DNA of 64,000 bases from NCBI RefSeq assembly GCF_046524175.1, contig NZ_JBEFZF010000009.1, forward strand, positions 62,001 through 126,000. Direction: 5' to 3'. Positions 33,817 through 42,705 of the stretch are shown here, piece by piece (within the stretch, counting starts at the first letter, position 1; each line of letters begins with the position of its first letter). The stretch is from Spongiivirga sp046524175 (lineage in GTDB: Bacteria; Bacteroidota; Bacteroidia; Flavobacteriales; Flavobacteriaceae). Both the position numbers and the translations under genes were made by a program. The notes beneath the pieces are model-generated. The model was given only the letters and a program-made list of their open reading frames with translations, did not search any database and was not told the origin of the DNA.

Positions 33817-34209
33817 ATGAAAAAAGTAATCTCAGTATTCGTATTAGTATTCGCAGTAGCATTTTCAGCAAACGCTCAAGAAAAAATGATGAAAGAAGCT
33901 GCAACTAAAACTATAGCACTTGAACAGACCAAAGGTGAGTTCACTCAAAAACAAATTACTGTTAATGCAGGTACCTATGTATTTGAAATTTCAAATAACG
34001 GAGTAGGTCATGACGTAGGATTTGTTCTGGTTAAAAAAGGTCAAGATATTTCTAAACCAGAAAACCACATTAAAACTGCTTATGTAACGGAAGTGGTAAA
34101 AGACGGTAAGACACAAACATCAAAAGCAACAAAATTGGCGAAGGGTGAATATGTGTACTTCTGTCCACTAAACCCAACTTCAACTGATAATACATTGACT
34201 GTACAATAA
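33817..34209 (+). CDS. Secreted cupredoxin-like protein
   Basis: The 130-residue protein has a signal peptide ending at SANAQ and a cupredoxin fold (KQITVNAGTYVFEISNNGVGHDVGFVLV, GEYVYFCPLN, TLTV). Of the usual type-1 copper ligands, His65 and Cys116 are present, but the Cys-to-end loop reads CPLNPTSTDNTL and lacks the second His and the Met. Copper binding is therefore uncertain. It follows the AhpD-like gene and ends at a strong terminator. Confidence 0.8.
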   Translation: MKKVISVFVLVFAVAFSANAQEKMMKEAATKTIALEQTKGEFTQKQITVNAGTYVFEISNNGVGHDVGFVLVKKGQDISKPENHIKTAYVTEVVKDGKTQTSKATKLAKGEYVYFCPLNPTSTDNTLTVQ

Positions 34210-34232
34210 TACAGTTAGATGCTTACAAAGTG

Positions 34233-34264
34233 AAAAGGCTTCCAGGTTTGGAAGCCTTTTTATT
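34233..34264 (+). terminator. Rho-independent terminator after the cupredoxin-like gene
   Basis: AAAAGGCTTCCA and TGGAAGCCTTTT form a perfect 12-bp stem with loop GGTT and a T-rich tail. Confidence 0.92.
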
Positions 34265-34282
34265 GTCAACAATTCCGGACGC

Positions 34283-35803
34283 CTATTTTTTAGTAGCATT
34301 CAACTCCTCAAAAAAGAAATCATCGTTAGGCACCTCAAATTTTATACCTTTCACCTGATGATTGTTATCTGTGGTAAACTGTACGGTGCCGAATGAAAAC
34401 CAAGGCTGATCTTTTTCCCATATTATTTTATAGGTATCATAATGCCAGTGCTCCAACCTTGCTTTAAGGTCTTGCGCCCTAGTAAAATCGAGTATTATCG
34501 CTCCATTTTTTTCATATACTTTGATGGGTCCATGGCCCTTTGGCATATAGGTACCAGAAATAGCTTCCGTTGTTAATGAAGGTTTCGTTTCTTCCACTCT
34601 TTTAGCCTTAAGATCAGAAATTCTGGTATCACTTGCATAATACCGATCACTGTTGACTTTAAAAAAATTAGACCAATCTTTTTCTTTTCTACCTAAGTAT
34701 CGGTCAAATACATAGTATGCAATTGCACTTGTTGGCACCTTAACGCCATTGGTCAGTACTACGACACCGAGGTTGAGATCTGGAAGTAAATTAACCGTAG
34801 AAATCATTCCGTCGTATCCTCCACCATGTCGTACCATATATTTACCTTGGTAGTCACCCAAAAACCAACCAAGGCCATATCCCGCCCATCGGTTACCAAA
34901 ATCGTTTTTACCAACATGATTCCTAGTCATCGTTGTATGCGGCCGCCACATTTGGTTTCTACTTGTTTTGCTGAATAAAGTGTCTTTCTCAATTATCCCA
35001 TGGTTCAGGTTTGCTGCTATCCATAATCCCATATCATGAACACTTGACAGCAGTCCACCAGTTGCCTGTACATTATCCCATGAAACCCAGGGTGTAACAG
35101 AGTGCTTTCCATCTCGATATTTATGTGGGGTTGCATAATTTCCTTTTTGGGCTAACATCGACACACTAGGAACTGTTCTTGTCATACCAACAGGGTCAAG
35201 AATACGCTCTTGTACATTTTCAGCCCAACTTTTACCAGTAACTTCCTCAATAACCTTACCTGCTGTAATAAACATTAAATTGGAATATCCATATCCGCTT
35301 CGAAACGGATAAGACTTTTTTACATGTTTAATGTTTTTTATAATTTCTTCTGATGTAAAATCACTGCGATACCATCCAGTATCCCCGTGAAAAGTTCCCA
35401 ATCCTACACGATGGCTCAGCAAATCTCTTATCGTAATCATTCCTGAGATAGTAGGATCGTATACCTCAAAATATGGGATATACTGCTGAACCGGATCATC
35501 CCATTGAATTTCACCCTCTTCTACCAATTGTGCAATCATAGCACTGGTAAAGGCCTTTGTATTACTGGCTATGGCGTACAACGTATGCTCATCATTTTTG
35601 TCAGGTTTTCCCAGCTCTTTGACCCCATATCCCTTTTCAAAAACGATCTCACCATCTTTAACAATTGCAACACTTAAGCCAGGAACGCCCCATTGTTCGA
35701 CCGCGTTTTCAATGTACTTATCGAGCTTTTTAAGATTAACTTTTTGTGCCTGAACACCTGATAAAACAAGGAAGAGGCAAATTGAAACTATACTTCGTAA
35801 CAT
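34283..35803 (-). CDS. Serine hydrolase, beta-lactamase/DUF3471 family
   Basis: The 506-residue exported enzyme has a signal peptide ending at GVQAQ and a class C beta-lactamase-like domain with Ser80-x-x-Lys83 (ASNTKAF), a YSN triad (GYGYSNLMF) and HGG (VRHGGGYDG). The C-terminal 100 residues form a DUF3471-type beta domain (TEAISGTYMPKGHGP). Such proteins are usually peptidases or esterases and not resistance enzymes. The substrate is unknown. Confidence 0.9.
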   Translation of the reverse strand: MLRSIVSICLFLVLSGVQAQKVNLKKLDKYIENAVEQWGVPGLSVAIVKDGEIVFEKGYGVKELGKPDKNDEHTLYAIASNTKAFTSAMIAQLVEEGEIQWDDPVQQYIPYFEVYDPTISGMITIRDLLSHRVGLGTFHGDTGWYRSDFTSEEIIKNIKHVKKSYPFRSGYGYSNLMFITAGKVIEEVTGKSWAENVQERILDPVGMTRTVPSVSMLAQKGNYATPHKYRDGKHSVTPWVSWDNVQATGGLLSSVHDMGLWIAANLNHGIIEKDTLFSKTSRNQMWRPHTTMTRNHVGKNDFGNRWAGYGLGWFLGDYQGKYMVRHGGGYDGMISTVNLLPDLNLGVVVLTNGVKVPTSAIAYYVFDRYLGRKEKDWSNFFKVNSDRYYASDTRISDLKAKRVEETKPSLTTEAISGTYMPKGHGPIKVYEKNGAIILDFTRAQDLKARLEHWHYDTYKIIWEKDQPWFSFGTVQFTTDNNHQVKGIKFEVPNDDFFFEELNATKK

Positions 35804-35820
35804 ACACTTTATTAAAAAAG

Positions 35821-35850
35821 AAAGGCTCCCTTATTTGGAAGCCTTTTTAT
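35821..35850. terminator. Bidirectional hairpin between clpP and the serine hydrolase
   Basis: AAAGGCT and AGCCTTT form the stem, with an inner CC/GG pair; A and T runs lie on both sides. On the minus strand it follows clpP. Confidence 0.7.
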
Positions 35851-35863
35851 ATTATTTATTCAA

Positions 35864-36412
35864 TTATTCTAAAATCCCATCGACAATGCCATAGTCAACA
35901 GATTCCTGCGCATCCATCCAGTAATCACGGTTAAAATCTTTCATCACTTTCTCGAAAGACTGCCCACAATTATCCGCTAATAATCTAGCGCTAAGTTCTT
36001 TTGTTTTAATAATTTCTTTTGCCTGAATCTCGATATTCGACGCCTGCCCCTGAGCACCTCCACTAGGTTGGTGAATCATCACCTTTGCATGTGGCTGAAT
36101 AAATCTTCTTCCCTTTTTACCCACGGATAACATAATAGATCCCATGGAAGCAGCCAAACCTGTACAAATAGTAGATACCGGGCTTTTTAAACTTTTAACG
36201 GTATCGTACATCGCAAAACCAGAGGTGACATAACCACCAGGACTATTAATATACAGTTGAATTTCGTCGTTACTAATACTATCTAAATACATTAAACGCT
36301 CTATCACATGTTTCGCTGATTTATCATCGACCATTCCCCACAAAAACACCTTTCGTTCTTCGAGCATTCTTTGATCTATAAGATCTTGTATTTTATTCTT
36401 TTTTTCTTTCAT
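35864..36412 (-). CDS. clpP: ClpP-family serine protease
   Basis: The 182-residue protein has the ClpP catalytic Ser in GLAASMGS (Ser89), His in VMIHQPSGG (His114) and Asp in FNRDYWM, plus the INSPGG hydrophobic loop. It is not next to tig or clpX, unlike the usual clpP, so it may be a second ClpP. I start at the ATG opening MKEKKNK; an upstream in-frame TTG adds three residues. It needs a Clp ATPase encoded elsewhere. Confidence 0.88.
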   Translation of the reverse strand: MKEKKNKIQDLIDQRMLEERKVFLWGMVDDKSAKHVIERLMYLDSISNDEIQLYINSPGGYVTSGFAMYDTVKSLKSPVSTICTGLAASMGSIMLSVGKKGRRFIQPHAKVMIHQPSGGAQGQASNIEIQAKEIIKTKELSARLLADNCGQSFEKVMKDFNRDYWMDAQESVDYGIVDGILE

Positions 36413-36523
36413 TATGTACAATCGTATTTTACCCTATAAAAATAAACAATATTCAACTACTACGCTATTCGTTGAAACGTCGTTAAATTCTTATTTTTAT
36501 CCTCTCAAAAAGAAACCATTACG

Positions 36524-37204
36524 ATGAAAAAAATAGCGATCATTTTATTAAGTATCACTTTATTTACAGGCTGTAAATCGAATAAGAAAGAGGAAGCAGT
36601 TACAGAAACTTCTGTCGATGACCGAAGCGTTCAAGAAAAAATAGCAGATGCTTATGGTATTAAAAACTGGCATAAAGTAAATGAAATTCGCTTTACATTT
36701 AATGTGGACAGACCAGATAATCACTACGAGCGTGCTTGGTCTTGGAAACCAAAAACAGCAGATGTTACGGTGAAGACAGAAGAAGGTGAAGTTCGTTTCA
36801 ATACCAAGAATTTAACCGAGGCGGATATGGTCTCCGATCAGCGTTTTATCAACGATAAATATTGGTTGTTAGCACCATTTCAATTAATCTGGGATCGAAC
36901 GGCTACCATTACTAATCAGGATAGTATTCAATCTCCAATAGGAGGAGAAATGCTTGGCAAACTAACTATTACGTATCCCTCAGAAGGTGGGTATACCCCC
37001 GGTGATGCCTATGACTTTTTCTATGATAAAGACTACTTAATAAAAGAATGGGTGTTTAGAAAAAGTAATGCTGCTGAACCCAGTATGATAACCACTTGGG
37101 AGAAAAATGAAGATTTTAATGGTTTAACTATAGCAACAAGTCATTACTCTCCAGATCGAGAATTGCAATTATACTTTACCGATATCGAGGTAATTACAAA
37201 TTGA
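36524..37204 (+). CDS. Conserved lipoprotein of unknown function
   Basis: The 226-residue protein has a lipoprotein signal ending in TLFTGCKSNKK. The mature part contains alternating beta segments and the stretch AWSWKPKTADVTVKTEEGEVRF, plus YDFFYDKDYLIKEWVFRK, which suggest a LolA/LppX-like lipid-binding fold, though I cannot confirm that. It is common in Flavobacteriaceae. No neighbours indicate a role. Confidence 0.75.
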   Translation: MKKIAIILLSITLFTGCKSNKKEEAVTETSVDDRSVQEKIADAYGIKNWHKVNEIRFTFNVDRPDNHYERAWSWKPKTADVTVKTEEGEVRFNTKNLTEADMVSDQRFINDKYWLLAPFQLIWDRTATITNQDSIQSPIGGEMLGKLTITYPSEGGYTPGDAYDFFYDKDYLIKEWVFRKSNAAEPSMITTWEKNEDFNGLTIATSHYSPDRELQLYFTDIEVITN

Positions 37205-37235
37205 TAAAAATACATAATCAATCTAGACAACTTCT

Positions 37236-37766
37236 TTAGCCTAGGTTGTAACGTTCAGAAACAATATCAAGCCATTCAGGATGCCGTTTTATGTACATCG
37301 CAACGAAGGGACATAAAGGGGCAAGTGGTTTTTGTTTTTCCTTTACAATTTGCAATACTTGTCGTACCATTGCTGATGCAATGCCCTTGCCTTCTAATTC
37401 CTTTGGCACCTCGGTATGGGTCAAATAAAAACTGTCTTTCGCATCAATATATTCCATAATGGCAAGTTGACCGTTTACCTTTAATTCAAAACGTTTTTGG
37501 TCCTTGTTATCAACAATTGGCATATCGTTAGCTATACTATTATTTTCAATATCCTCTAACAAATAATAGGTTAAAGCACCAGACGGACATTTACTAACCT
37601 GTGCTTTTATTTGGTCAGCGGTAGCATTTTCTAGGGTAATCCAAGGTTTTTCTGCTGGCTTGTATACCTCAGGAAGAGTCTTGACACAAACACCTGAATG
37701 CGTGCAGCGTTTTGGTTTCCAAATGACAGTCAAATCTTCTTTTTTGTATTCTTTTCTTAGATCCAT
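37236..37766 (-). CDS. YjdI-YjdJ-type fusion: [4Fe-4S] mono-cluster domain plus GNAT acetyltransferase
   Basis: This 176-residue protein fuses two domains. Residues 1-75 are a Fer4_19-type iron-sulfur domain with Cys21, Cys27 and Cys60 (KRCTHSGVCVKT and SKCPSGAL). Residues 95-176 are a small GNAT domain of the YjdJ type (VPKELEGKGIASAMV for CoA, LCPFVAMYIKRHPEW at the end). In E. coli these are the separate neighbours YjdI and YjdJ. The gene diverges from a histidine kinase gene with an 89-base gap. The acetylated substrate is unknown. Confidence 0.85.
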   Translation of the reverse strand: MDLRKEYKKEDLTVIWKPKRCTHSGVCVKTLPEVYKPAEKPWITLENATADQIKAQVSKCPSGALTYYLLEDIENNSIANDMPIVDNKDQKRFELKVNGQLAIMEYIDAKDSFYLTHTEVPKELEGKGIASAMVRQVLQIVKEKQKPLAPLCPFVAMYIKRHPEWLDIVSERYNLG

Positions 37767-37855
37767 AACGTTAAACTATTGTGTTGTTAAGTTACTAATA
37801 ATATCAACAGAAAAGCAAATGGAAATAAGTACCTTTAAATTGGAAAAAATGAATT

Positions 37856-39247
37856 ATGTCAAACCAAAATCTTATCATCCTAAACCAATTTCCTACCTTA
37901 AAAAACATTCCTGCTGAACAATTACAATGGCTCGCAGAGCATATAAAAATTGAAGTACTTGAGGTCGATGAATTCTTATTTGAAAAAGGCAGCCCGATAG
38001 ATAACTTATTACTCATTATTGAAGGCTCCTTTGAATTATACCAACAGGAAAATAAAAGCAAAAAGACTTTTGGCAGATTAGATCAATACGATATTAGCGG
38101 TCTTCTTCCATTTTCTAGAGCAACCACCGCCACCGGATACGCCATTGCAAAAACCAGTGCAAAAGTTGCGAAGCTTAGCCGTCATTTAATAACAGAAATG
38201 ATTAAAAAGCATTATGAATTGACAGAAGTCCTCGTGCATGAAATGAATAACCGCATCCGATCTATTACTCAAATGCAGGTACAGAATGAGAAACTAATTG
38301 CTTTGGGTAAAATATCCGCTGGACTCGCACATGAATTGAACAATCCGGCATCGGCGATTGTAAGAAGTGCCTCACTATTACAAAACCACTTAACCACGCT
38401 TCCAGAAGATTTTAAAGCGGTCATACAGATTGATATCACCCCGGAAATGACCGATAAGATTAACGATTTTATGTATCAAAAACTTGAGCAAAAATCAAAT
38501 AACCTATCGCTGCTAGCTAAAAATGAACTTGAGGACAATTTAGAGGATTGGTTTTCTGATTGCAATTTGAGCGATCAATACGATCTGATCCCACTTTTGG
38601 TGGAGTATAACTTGAGCGTCACTGATTTAGAATATGTAAAATCTTTCTTACGAGAAGAGGATTTTAACCCCATTTTAAAATGGATAATTCAAAATATGAC
38701 CACTCAGAAAACGGTCACTGATATTAAGGAAGCTTCAGCGAGAATCGAAAAATTAATTAAGTCGATAAAAAGTTATTCGTACATGGATAGGAATCTAGAC
38801 ACTCAACTTTTTAATATACACGACGGAATTGAAGATACCTTGACTATTCTTGATCATAAATTATCAAAAAAAGGGCATCAAGTACTTACAGATTTTGATG
38901 AATCCTTGCCAAATATTAAAGGATTACCGGGAGAGTTAAATCAGGTATGGACCAACATTATTGATAATGCAATAGACGCGCTTCCTAACAAGGGCGGCAT
39001 CCTAAAGATAAGCACAAAACATGACAAAAACTACGTGAAAGTAGTAGTAAATGACAACGGTCATGGAATTCCTGATGATATTATTTCTCATATTTTTGAA
39101 CCTTTCTATACCACCAAAGAAATTGGAAAAGGAACAGGTCTAGGTTTAGATATTGTGCTGAAAGTAATTAAACAACACAAAGGAGAAATAAATGTAGACT
39201 CGACCGCCGGGAACACTACTTTCGAAATATGTTTGCCAATTGAATAA
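37856..39247 (+). CDS. Histidine kinase with cyclic-nucleotide-binding-like domain
   Basis: The 463-residue soluble kinase has an N-terminal cNMP/CRP-like beta-roll (residues 10-125; IDNLLLIIEGSFELYQQ), a helical linker, a HisKA box with His159 (SAGLAHELNNPASAI) and an HATPase domain (N-box NQVWTNIIDNAIDAL, G-box GKGTGLGLDI). The phosphate-binding cassette of true cAMP-binding domains is not clear, so the ligand may differ. It is followed after 5 bases by the receiver-reductase fusion, its probable phosphorylation partner. Confidence 0.9.
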   Translation: MSNQNLIILNQFPTLKNIPAEQLQWLAEHIKIEVLEVDEFLFEKGSPIDNLLLIIEGSFELYQQENKSKKTFGRLDQYDISGLLPFSRATTATGYAIAKTSAKVAKLSRHLITEMIKKHYELTEVLVHEMNNRIRSITQMQVQNEKLIALGKISAGLAHELNNPASAIVRSASLLQNHLTTLPEDFKAVIQIDITPEMTDKINDFMYQKLEQKSNNLSLLAKNELEDNLEDWFSDCNLSDQYDLIPLLVEYNLSVTDLEYVKSFLREEDFNPILKWIIQNMTTQKTVTDIKEASARIEKLIKSIKSYSYMDRNLDTQLFNIHDGIEDTLTILDHKLSKKGHQVLTDFDESLPNIKGLPGELNQVWTNIIDNAIDALPNKGGILKISTKHDKNYVKVVVNDNGHGIPDDIISHIFEPFYTTKEIGKGTGLGLDIVLKVIKQHKGEINVDSTAGNTTFEICLPIE

Positions 39248-39252
39248 ACGCT

Positions 39253-40926
39253 ATGAACCAACAAACAAAAAAACCGCTCATCGTATCTCTAGATGATGAT
39301 GTACAAGTACTAAAAGCGTTAAAAGCCGATTTAAGAAATCGCTATAAAAATGACTACAGAATTCTTGCAACAACCTCAGCAACTGAAGCAATTGATGCGA
39401 TTACTGAGTTAAAGAATCAAGGTTCCGAAGTAGCACTTTTTATTTCTGATCAACGAATGCCTGAAATGCTTGGTGTGGAATTTCTTGAAAAGGCACTTCA
39501 AGTTTTTCCAAGAGCAAAGCGAGTTCTTTTAACAGCGTATTCAGATACTGATGCAGCAATAAAAGCAATAAACGATATTCAACTGGATTATTACTTGCTT
39601 AAACCATGGAATCCCCCGGAAGAAAAACTATACCCGGTAATTGATGATATTTTAGACGACTGGCTCGCCTCTTTTTCACCTAATTTCAGTGGGTTGCGCA
39701 TTGTTGGCTATCAATTTTCACCAAAAACACATGCTATAAAAGACTTTCTAGCAGGAAATCTTTTTCCCTATCAATTTTTAAATATTGAAAATAATGAAGA
39801 AGCCCAGCTACTTGCAAAAAACAATAACCTAAGTGATAAAGAATTGCCAACGGTCTTTTTTGAAGATGGGAGTTTTCTTCAAAATCCGGATTTAACTACA
39901 ATAGGAGAAAAATTAGGACTTAATATTCATGCGACTGAAGAGTTGTATGACGTTATAATTATTGGGGCTGGTCCCGCTGGATTGGCGGCTGCAGTCTACG
40001 GAGGATCAGAAGGGTTAAGGACCTTATTAATAGATAGAAAAGCCCCAGGAGGACAAGCAGGGACAAGTTCAAGAATTGAAAATTATCTTGGTTTCCCAAA
40101 TGGACTTAGTGGTCAAGACTTAGCCCGCAGGGCGATTACGCAAGCCACACGATTCGGAATTGAGTTTTTATCTCCTCAGGAAGTTGTTGACATTATGGTA
40201 AAGGACAATTACAAAGTAATTACATTGTCAAATGGGACCTCTTTAAAAAGCAAGGCACTTGTTATTACCACAGGGGTTGATTATAGAAAACTGAACAACA
40301 CCGGGGTTGAAGAATTATCTGGCGCAGGTATTTATTATGGCGCTGCCACTACAGAAGCCCACTCCTGTAAAAATGGAGAAGTTTATATTGTTGGTGGGGG
40401 GAATAGTGCTGGGCAAGGAGCCATGTATTTATCAAAATTCGCTACAAATGTTTTTATTGTAATAAGAAAAGAATCATTACAAGATACGATGTCGCAATAT
40501 CTTATTGACCAAATTGACAATACGGATAATATAACATTATTAAGTTACACCGAAATAATTGAAGCCTGCGGTAATGGGCATTTAGAAAAGGTGGTGTTGC
40601 TAAATAATAAAACTAATTCGAAAGAAACTAAGGAAGCCACGGCCATGTTTATTTTTATTGGCGCTAAACCTTATACAGCTTGGACGGGAACATCGTTATT
40701 AAAGGATGAAAAAGGTTTTTTACTAACCGGCAGAGCTGTTTTAGACCATCAAGAAGGTCAAAAAATATGGAAACAAGAAAAAGACCCTTACTTACTAGAA
40801 ACCAGCATTCCCGGTATCTTTGCGGCTGGTGATGTAAGAAGTGGAGCAATGAATCGTGTTGCCTCGGCCGTTGGCGAAGGTGCCATGGCCATAAGTTTTG
40901 TACACAAATTTTTAGCTGAAAACTAA
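39253..40926 (+). CDS. Receiver domain fused to thioredoxin-like fold and FAD pyridine nucleotide reductase
   Basis: The 557-residue protein has three parts. Residues 8-130 are a receiver domain with phosphorylation site Asp66 (ISDQRMP) and Lys117 (LLKPW). Residues 147-224 look like a thioredoxin/glutaredoxin fold (GLRIVGYQFSPKTHAIKDF, ELPTVFFEDGSF) without active-site cysteines. Residues 232-557 are a thioredoxin-reductase-like flavoprotein with GAGPAGLA at 238-245, NADPH motif GGGNSAG at 381-387 and FAAGDVR. The catalytic CxxC is absent: GAAT occupies its place. NADPH oxidation under phosphorelay control is inferred. Confidence 0.9.
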   Translation: MNQQTKKPLIVSLDDDVQVLKALKADLRNRYKNDYRILATTSATEAIDAITELKNQGSEVALFISDQRMPEMLGVEFLEKALQVFPRAKRVLLTAYSDTDAAIKAINDIQLDYYLLKPWNPPEEKLYPVIDDILDDWLASFSPNFSGLRIVGYQFSPKTHAIKDFLAGNLFPYQFLNIENNEEAQLLAKNNNLSDKELPTVFFEDGSFLQNPDLTTIGEKLGLNIHATEELYDVIIIGAGPAGLAAAVYGGSEGLRTLLIDRKAPGGQAGTSSRIENYLGFPNGLSGQDLARRAITQATRFGIEFLSPQEVVDIMVKDNYKVITLSNGTSLKSKALVITTGVDYRKLNNTGVEELSGAGIYYGAATTEAHSCKNGEVYIVGGGNSAGQGAMYLSKFATNVFIVIRKESLQDTMSQYLIDQIDNTDNITLLSYTEIIEACGNGHLEKVVLLNNKTNSKETKEATAMFIFIGAKPYTAWTGTSLLKDEKGFLLTGRAVLDHQEGQKIWKQEKDPYLLETSIPGIFAAGDVRSGAMNRVASAVGEGAMAISFVHKFLAEN

Positions 40927-40936
40927 AACCACATAA

Positions 40937-42586
40937 CTAATCAATCACCTTAGAAATAGGCTGTCCGGTCGCACCATTAGGAAACGCAATGCCTAATAAT
41001 GCTGAAATCGTGGGTGCAATATCGGTAATATTCGTTTTTTCGGTAGTACTTCCTTGGTTGATACCTTGACCAAAAAACAGTAATGGCACATGAGTATCGT
41101 ATTTCATTCCGCTACCGTGCGTCGATCCTGTCATTGAGTACGAAATAACCCCGGGGTTAAGTACATAAATAACGTCGCCTGATCGCATTTGGCTATATCC
41201 ATTTTTTAAAGCAACCTCAAGACCTTCGGTAAAATTAACTTCAAGCAAGGTCTCCGCAGAATAAGCATTATGCATGTAGTCATATTCTAAAATTTTAGCT
41301 ACCAAGGCTTCTTGAATATCCTCCACATCAAGACCCATTTCCTTAATTAATTGATGGTCTAGAAAAAGTTGTGCATTGCTCATATTCAGCAACAACTTTT
41401 CTGAACCAAACTCCGCTTTTAAAAACATTTCCATGTCTGATTTCAAGGATCTCCAATCATAATAACCAGCAGGGATTTTAACAGATTGCAAATAAGAAGG
41501 TACATGTACTGCGCCATGATCTGCGGTTAAGAAAACTGTGTACTTTCCTTTACCCACTTGTTCGTCGAGTTGATTCAGTATTCGTTCAATATCTTTGTCT
41601 AGTCGTAAATAGGTATCTTCGATTTCAACAGAATTTACCCCAAACTGGTGTCCAACATAATCAGTGCTTGAAAAGCTAACAACCAAAAAATCGGTAATGT
41701 CATCGACACCAAGCGCTTCTTGAGTTAAGGCTTCGAGTGCAAAATCAGTGGTCATACTGTTACCATAAGCAGTTGTTCTTAAAATACTATATCCGTCATT
41801 TTTCTTACTTAACTTTTTAAGACCATACGGAAAAACGGGAGTATCTTTTCCTTTCACTACACCTTCAAACTTATTATTATCAAGCCCACTTGCTTCATAG
41901 GTATTAATATCATAGAGTAATTCCCAGTCTTTCAGGTATTTTTTCAGGCTTTTTTTCTTGTTGTATTGTTTTACCCAGTTGGGTAATTCATCCATATAAA
42001 ATGTACTCGTGATCCAATTCCCTTCGTCGCCGCCTACAAACCAATAAGCTGCATTTGCTGAATGCCCGGCAGGCAGTATAGAGCCTCTATCTTTTATTGC
42101 AACCCCGATAGTTTTACCACGCATTTGGGTATGTAGTCTATTTTGATCGGCTACTGTAGTGGTTAACATTCTGTGCGGGGACATTTTTCCTGCATCCGTT
42201 TTTGAGCCTACACTTTCATACCGGTCATCACCGGCACAATACACCATTTTCTTTTTGCGTTTATCAAAAAAGTTGTTGCTAATTACTCCATGAACACTTG
42301 GGGTGGTACCGGTATGCACTGAGGCATGGCCCGGACCAGTATAAGTGGGTATATAATTAAAGTGATTGTTTTTACAGTTAAAGCCCTCATTTACCATACG
42401 CTTAAATCCGCCATCACCATACCGATTCCAAAACCGCGTTAGATAATCATAGCGCATTTGATCTACCACAATTCCCACCACTAATTTCGGGTTTTCAAAT
42501 GGCGCTTCCGAAGATTGACTATTCAAATTCAAACCGCATAAAAACAATGCCCCTGCTAATAAAAACCTAACCATAAGATGTTTCAT
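40937..42586 (-). CDS. Alkaline phosphatase, PafA-type
   Basis: This secreted phosphatase of 549 residues has a signal peptide and the type I phosphodiesterase/PafA core. The Thr nucleophile lies in TYTGPGHASVHTGTTP, and metal ligands follow in VVDQMRYDY, SSTDYVGHQFG and LTADHGAV. PafA is the Ca-activated, phosphate-irrepressible monoesterase of Bacteroidota. I chose the ATG opening MKHLMVRFLL behind AAAGGAAATT; a TTG five codons upstream is less likely. The substrate is probably organic phosphate outside the cytoplasm. Confidence 0.92.
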   Translation of the reverse strand: MKHLMVRFLLAGALFLCGLNLNSQSSEAPFENPKLVVGIVVDQMRYDYLTRFWNRYGDGGFKRMVNEGFNCKNNHFNYIPTYTGPGHASVHTGTTPSVHGVISNNFFDKRKKKMVYCAGDDRYESVGSKTDAGKMSPHRMLTTTVADQNRLHTQMRGKTIGVAIKDRGSILPAGHSANAAYWFVGGDEGNWITSTFYMDELPNWVKQYNKKKSLKKYLKDWELLYDINTYEASGLDNNKFEGVVKGKDTPVFPYGLKKLSKKNDGYSILRTTAYGNSMTTDFALEALTQEALGVDDITDFLVVSFSSTDYVGHQFGVNSVEIEDTYLRLDKDIERILNQLDEQVGKGKYTVFLTADHGAVHVPSYLQSVKIPAGYYDWRSLKSDMEMFLKAEFGSEKLLLNMSNAQLFLDHQLIKEMGLDVEDIQEALVAKILEYDYMHNAYSAETLLEVNFTEGLEVALKNGYSQMRSGDVIYVLNPGVISYSMTGSTHGSGMKYDTHVPLLFFGQGINQGSTTEKTNITDIAPTISALLGIAFPNGATGQPISKVID

Positions 42587-42705
42587 AATTTCCTTTTTCA
42601 AAAATAAGGCATTTTAGTTCACATCTCCATTTCTAAAATAAAACGAATGTTATCATTTTGCCAGAAGCTATTCAATTTCTAGTTGATAAACCCTATTTTT
42701 AACCT

